A DNA stretch of 64,000 nt from Lentilactobacillus sp. SPB1-3 (lineage in GTDB: Bacteria > Bacillota > Bacilli > Lactobacillales > Lactobacillaceae), in the NCBI RefSeq assembly GCF_026913205.2, contig NZ_CP168151.1, positions 62,001-126,000 of the forward strand. The letters run 5' to 3'. Made by a program: the position numbers and the translations under genes. Each line of letters begins with the position of its first letter. Positions within the stretch are counted from its first letter, which is position 1. The notes beneath the pieces are model-generated. The model searched no databases. It was not told where the DNA came from and saw nothing but the letters and a program-made list of their open reading frames with translations. This document shows, one piece after another, positions 61,538 to 64,000 of this stretch.

Positions 61538-62935
61538 ATGGAAAATACACAGGACTTAAACAATAAACCGCTAACTAAGCAACAATATTTTGTCATCAGT
61601 TCAATGTTATTTGGATTATTCTTTGGAGCAGGTAATTTAATCTTCCCAATTCATTTGGGCCAATTAGCAGGTGCTCACTGGATGACTGCTACAGCAGGAT
61701 TTTTGATCACTGCAGTTTTACTGCCATTATTATCGGTATTAGCAATCAGTGTAACCCGTTCTCAAGGAGTCTATGACATTGGTAAGCCACTTGGACCAGT
61801 GTTTGCGTTGACATTCATGATTTTGATTCACGCCACTATTGGACCACTTTTTGGAACACCCAGAACAGCTACAGTTCCATTTAGCGTTGGCATTCAACCA
61901 CTTTTGCCCCTGTCATTTGATCAAGTAGGTTTGCTTGTCTTTTCAGCACTATTTTTTGGCGCTGCATTTTGGGTGTCATTTAAAGAATCTAACGTGATGG
62001 TAAGTGTAGGAAAAATTTTGAATCCAGTATTTTTATTACTATTATTTAGTATTTTCGCACTTGGATTTTTAAGTCCTATGGGCCAAGCAGCCAAACAATC
62101 AGTAACAGCAGCTTATCAATATCAGTCATTCTTCAATGGATTTCTTGAAGGTTACAATACGATGGATGCATTGGCTGGATTAGCATTTGGAGTGACCGTC
62201 GTCACTGCTGTTAAACAATTAGGGAAAACTAAGCCAAGTGAAAATGCTAAAGTTACTGCGAAAGCTGGCGTTTTCGCAACTGCAGCAATTGGTTTTATTT
62301 ATGTAGTTTTAGTTTGGTTAGGATCCACTACCTTAGCACACTTCAAAGTTTCGGCTGATGGTGGTGTGGCATTTAATCAAATGGTCTCGTATTATCTTGG
62401 TGGATTTGGCCATGCTTTGTTAGCAACCTTACTGACCGTCACATGTTTAACTACAGCGGTTGGATTAGTTGCCGCATTCGCACAAGATTTCCATAAACAT
62501 TTCCCAAGAGTTAGCTATCGGACTTGGCTAGGAATGATGTGTGCTGCTTCGTTCTTAACTGCCAATTTTGGATTAGACACGATCATTGCCTGGTCAACAC
62601 CAATGCTAATGTTTTTATACCCATTTGCGATGGTATTGATCTTATTATCGGTCACTTCACCATTATTCGGTAGAGATCCGGTGGTTTATGCACTGGTTGT
62701 GGGCTTTACTACCGTTCCTGCGTTATTTGATATGGTGGGTGCCTTTCCGCCAGTAGTTAGTCAGAGTGGTTTCGGCCAAATGCTAACTAATTTCCAACAC
62801 CATGTGTTACCATTCGCTAATTTGGGGATGGATTGGGTAGTTCCGGCTGTGGTCGGGGCAGTTTTAGGACTAGGTTATCACTGGTTAAGACCCGCATTTG
62901 ATAAGCAACGAGCAACTTTTACAGAACGCAATTAA
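61538..62935 (+). CDS. brnQ: branched-chain amino acid transporter BrnQ
   Basis: LIVCS-family sodium- or proton-coupled carrier (465 aa) for leucine, isoleucine and valine, with 12 predicted helices. The signature FGLFFGAGNLIFPIHLGQLAG is in helix 1, and GTPRTATVPFSVGI and NTMDALAGLAFGVTVVTAVK are family landmarks. I chose the ATG at 61538, 7 nt after AAAGGAG; the ATG two codons earlier is too close. It is controlled by the T-box directly upstream. Confidence 0.95.
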   Translation: MENTQDLNNKPLTKQQYFVISSMLFGLFFGAGNLIFPIHLGQLAGAHWMTATAGFLITAVLLPLLSVLAISVTRSQGVYDIGKPLGPVFALTFMILIHATIGPLFGTPRTATVPFSVGIQPLLPLSFDQVGLLVFSALFFGAAFWVSFKESNVMVSVGKILNPVFLLLLFSIFALGFLSPMGQAAKQSVTAAYQYQSFFNGFLEGYNTMDALAGLAFGVTVVTAVKQLGKTKPSENAKVTAKAGVFATAAIGFIYVVLVWLGSTTLAHFKVSADGGVAFNQMVSYYLGGFGHALLATLLTVTCLTTAVGLVAAFAQDFHKHFPRVSYRTWLGMMCAASFLTANFGLDTIIAWSTPMLMFLYPFAMVLILLSVTSPLFGRDPVVYALVVGFTTVPALFDMVGAFPPVVSQSGFGQMLTNFQHHVLPFANLGMDWVVPAVVGAVLGLGYHWLRPAFDKQRATFTERN

Positions 62936-62945
62936 ATATCCATAT

Positions 62946-62978
62946 AAAAAACCAGAACGCAACTCGCGTTCTGGTTTT
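62946..62978. terminator. bidirectional terminator
   Basis: AAAACCAGAACGC / GCGTTCTGGTTTT with loop AACTC, between brnQ and the convergent lysozyme gene. Confidence 0.9.
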
Positions 62979-62992
62979 GGTTAACTTAAAGA

Positions 62993-64000
62993 TTATTTTT
63001 GGTTAGGGTTAACGCCACTGGTTAAGTAGCCTCTCCAAATCCAACCGCCATGAGCATTATCGTTACTTCTTACATGGTAATAAATGGCGTAATTACCAGT
63101 GTTCTTCTTGTACAACTTTTCGTGAGCATCAGTGTACCAAGTTACATTTGGCAAGTTCTTGTTGTAATCGTATCGAGTTCCCAGATGTTTTGAATAACGG
63201 GCACCTTTTGTAGTATAGAAAGCGTGACGTTTCATAGATGTTCGCCATACTAGTTTAACTGATTGTGATCTAGAACTTGAATATTGATTGGTTGGTTCTG
63301 ATGGACCAGGAACAATAACAGCTGTGCCATCATTGCCGTTGTTACTGTTACTGTTACTGTTACTGTTACTGTTACTGTTGCTATCGTTATTTGATGAACT
63401 AGTTGAGTCACTAACTGATCCAAGATAATAGTCATTAGTTAATTTACTAACATCTAAATCAACTTTTGAGCCTGGAAAGCGATAGTCACTTGCCCATTGC
63501 CATGCGTTTGCGTTGGGGTACTTGTTACCAGTTGGACTGTAAGGCCAATTAGCGATCCAACCTTTGTTTTGAGAATTAGTGTCGATCTTAACTCCCAACC
63601 AGCTAGACATTGTGTAAAGGTCAGTCTTGCTGTAACCAGCCTGATTCAAAGTTTGGTCAAAAGCAGCTAAATTAGCATCATTTGCTGATTTTGATAATGA
63701 TCCAAGTTCTGAGGATTCGAAGTCAGCCACCATAACTACGTTTTTACTAGTAGTTACTTTTTGAACCGCATTGATGAAGTTTTGGGCCTCAGCGACCGCT
63801 GCCGATTTGGAAGTAAAATGGACAAAGTGGTAGAAGTTGATACTTAATCCCGCTTGTTGGGCATATTTTACTTGTTGACCTAGGTAAGGATTGATGTAGC
63901 CAGTTCCTTCAGTAGCTTTAATTGTTACGGCCTTGACACCATTATTGGCCAAATTTTGGTAATCACTGGCAGATAACGCTGATTGATAACTCGAAAGGTC
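62993..64000 (-). CDS. GH25 lysozyme with SN-rich linker and C-terminal wall-binding-like domain (partial)
   Basis: Peptidoglycan muramidase whose start lies beyond the right edge; the open frame continues to base 64000 (DLSSYQSALSASDYQNLANNG...). The GH25 barrel shows VTIKATEGTGYINPYLGQQVKYAQQAGLSINFYHFVHF, VVMVADFESSEL with catalytic acids, and ANAWQWASDYRFPGSKVDLDVSKL. A Ser-Asn repeat linker follows. The C-terminus (about 100 aa, VWRTSMKRHAFYTTKGARYSKHLGTRYDYNKNLPNVTWYTDAHEKLYKKN...) is a repeat type common in lactobacillar surface proteins. Confidence 0.92.
   Translation of the reverse strand, partial: DLSSYQSALSASDYQNLANNGVKAVTIKATEGTGYINPYLGQQVKYAQQAGLSINFYHFVHFTSKSAAVAEAQNFINAVQKVTTSKNVVMVADFESSELGSLSKSANDANLAAFDQTLNQAGYSKTDLYTMSSWLGVKIDTNSQNKGWIANWPYSPTGNKYPNANAWQWASDYRFPGSKVDLDVSKLTNDYYLGSVSDSTSSSNNDSNSNSNSNSNSNSNNGNDGTAVIVPGPSEPTNQYSSSRSQSVKLVWRTSMKRHAFYTTKGARYSKHLGTRYDYNKNLPNVTWYTDAHEKLYKKNTGNYAIYYHVRSNDNAHGGWIWRGYLTSGVNPNQK
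63343..63380 (-). repeat. hexanucleotide tandem repeat in the lysozyme linker
   Basis: About six perfect copies of TTACTG on the plus strand encode alternating Ser-Asn. Copy number changes would alter the linker by two residues per unit without shifting the frame. Confidence 0.85.

Noticed and set aside
63330-63385. CRISPR-like short repeats
   Set aside because: The units are 6 bp in direct tandem without spacers and encode Ser-Asn in a linker.

Overview
The window is about 64 kb of a low-GC Gram-positive chromosome around its replication origin, most likely from the Lactobacillaceae. Supporting this are the order rpmH-oriC-dnaA-dnaN-yaaA-recF-gyrB-gyrA, the walRKHIJ-htrA-rlmH block, strong purine-rich ribosome binding sites, a T-box in front of brnQ and a GH25 lysozyme with a lactobacillar-type C-terminal repeat domain. 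The genus cannot be fixed from sequence reading alone; a Companilactobacillus-like organism is possible.

Layout. 1-8.6 kb (mostly minus strand): a MagIII-like DNA glycosylase, signal peptidase I, a Bcr/CflA exporter, then mnmG, mnmE, jag, yidC, rnpA and rpmH reading away from the origin. 8.6-10.7 kb: a bipartite oriC, with one DnaA-box cluster before dnaA and a second between dnaA and dnaN that also carries DnaA-trio-like triplets and an AT-rich unwinding element. 10.7-23.4 kb (plus strand): dnaN, yaaA, recF, gyrB, gyrA, rpsF-ssb-rpsR, gdpP-rplI and dnaB, which is replication, supercoiling, ribosomal proteins and c-di-AMP turnover. 23.4-24.8 kb: an AlkC-type repair protein and tRNA-Lys on the minus strand. 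25.0-31.9 kb: the cell-wall stress operon walR-walK-walH-walI-walJ-htrA. 31.9-32.9 kb: a third DnaA-box cluster (six perfect boxes) in front of rlmH.

32.9-34.9 kb is the most unusual part. A solitary AT-rich reverse transcriptase gene (YSDD active site) lies directly downstream of rlmH and is preceded by about 500 bp of hairpin-rich DNA with no convincing gene. This has the architecture of the single-RT-plus-noncoding-RNA defence systems (DRT class), but the family cannot be assigned here.

35-64 kb is accessory and metabolic: a membrane-anchored glycerophosphodiesterase; an arsC-cadD-arsR metal cluster with a CzrA-like sensor; a MarR-controlled DHA2 exporter; a TetR-controlled oxidoreductase; a secreted 5'-nucleotidase; a MarR-B3/B4-aminotransferase operon that appears to use an AUU start codon; a cytoplasmic metallophosphoesterase; Dps, an Rrf2 regulator and an L-lactate-oxidase-like enzyme side by side; an aldo/keto reductase; DUF3290-DUF421; LemA-HtpX; a membrane-tethered XRE regulator; a D-2-hydroxyacid dehydrogenase; T-box-controlled brnQ; and a GH25 lysozyme that runs off the right edge.

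Several parS-like 16-mers (around 4.7, 15.35, 45.67 and 48.93 kb) show that this is ParB territory, although rsmG, noc, parA and parB, the usual neighbours of mnmG, are not in the window. No insertion sequence, rRNA, CRISPR array or prophage was seen.
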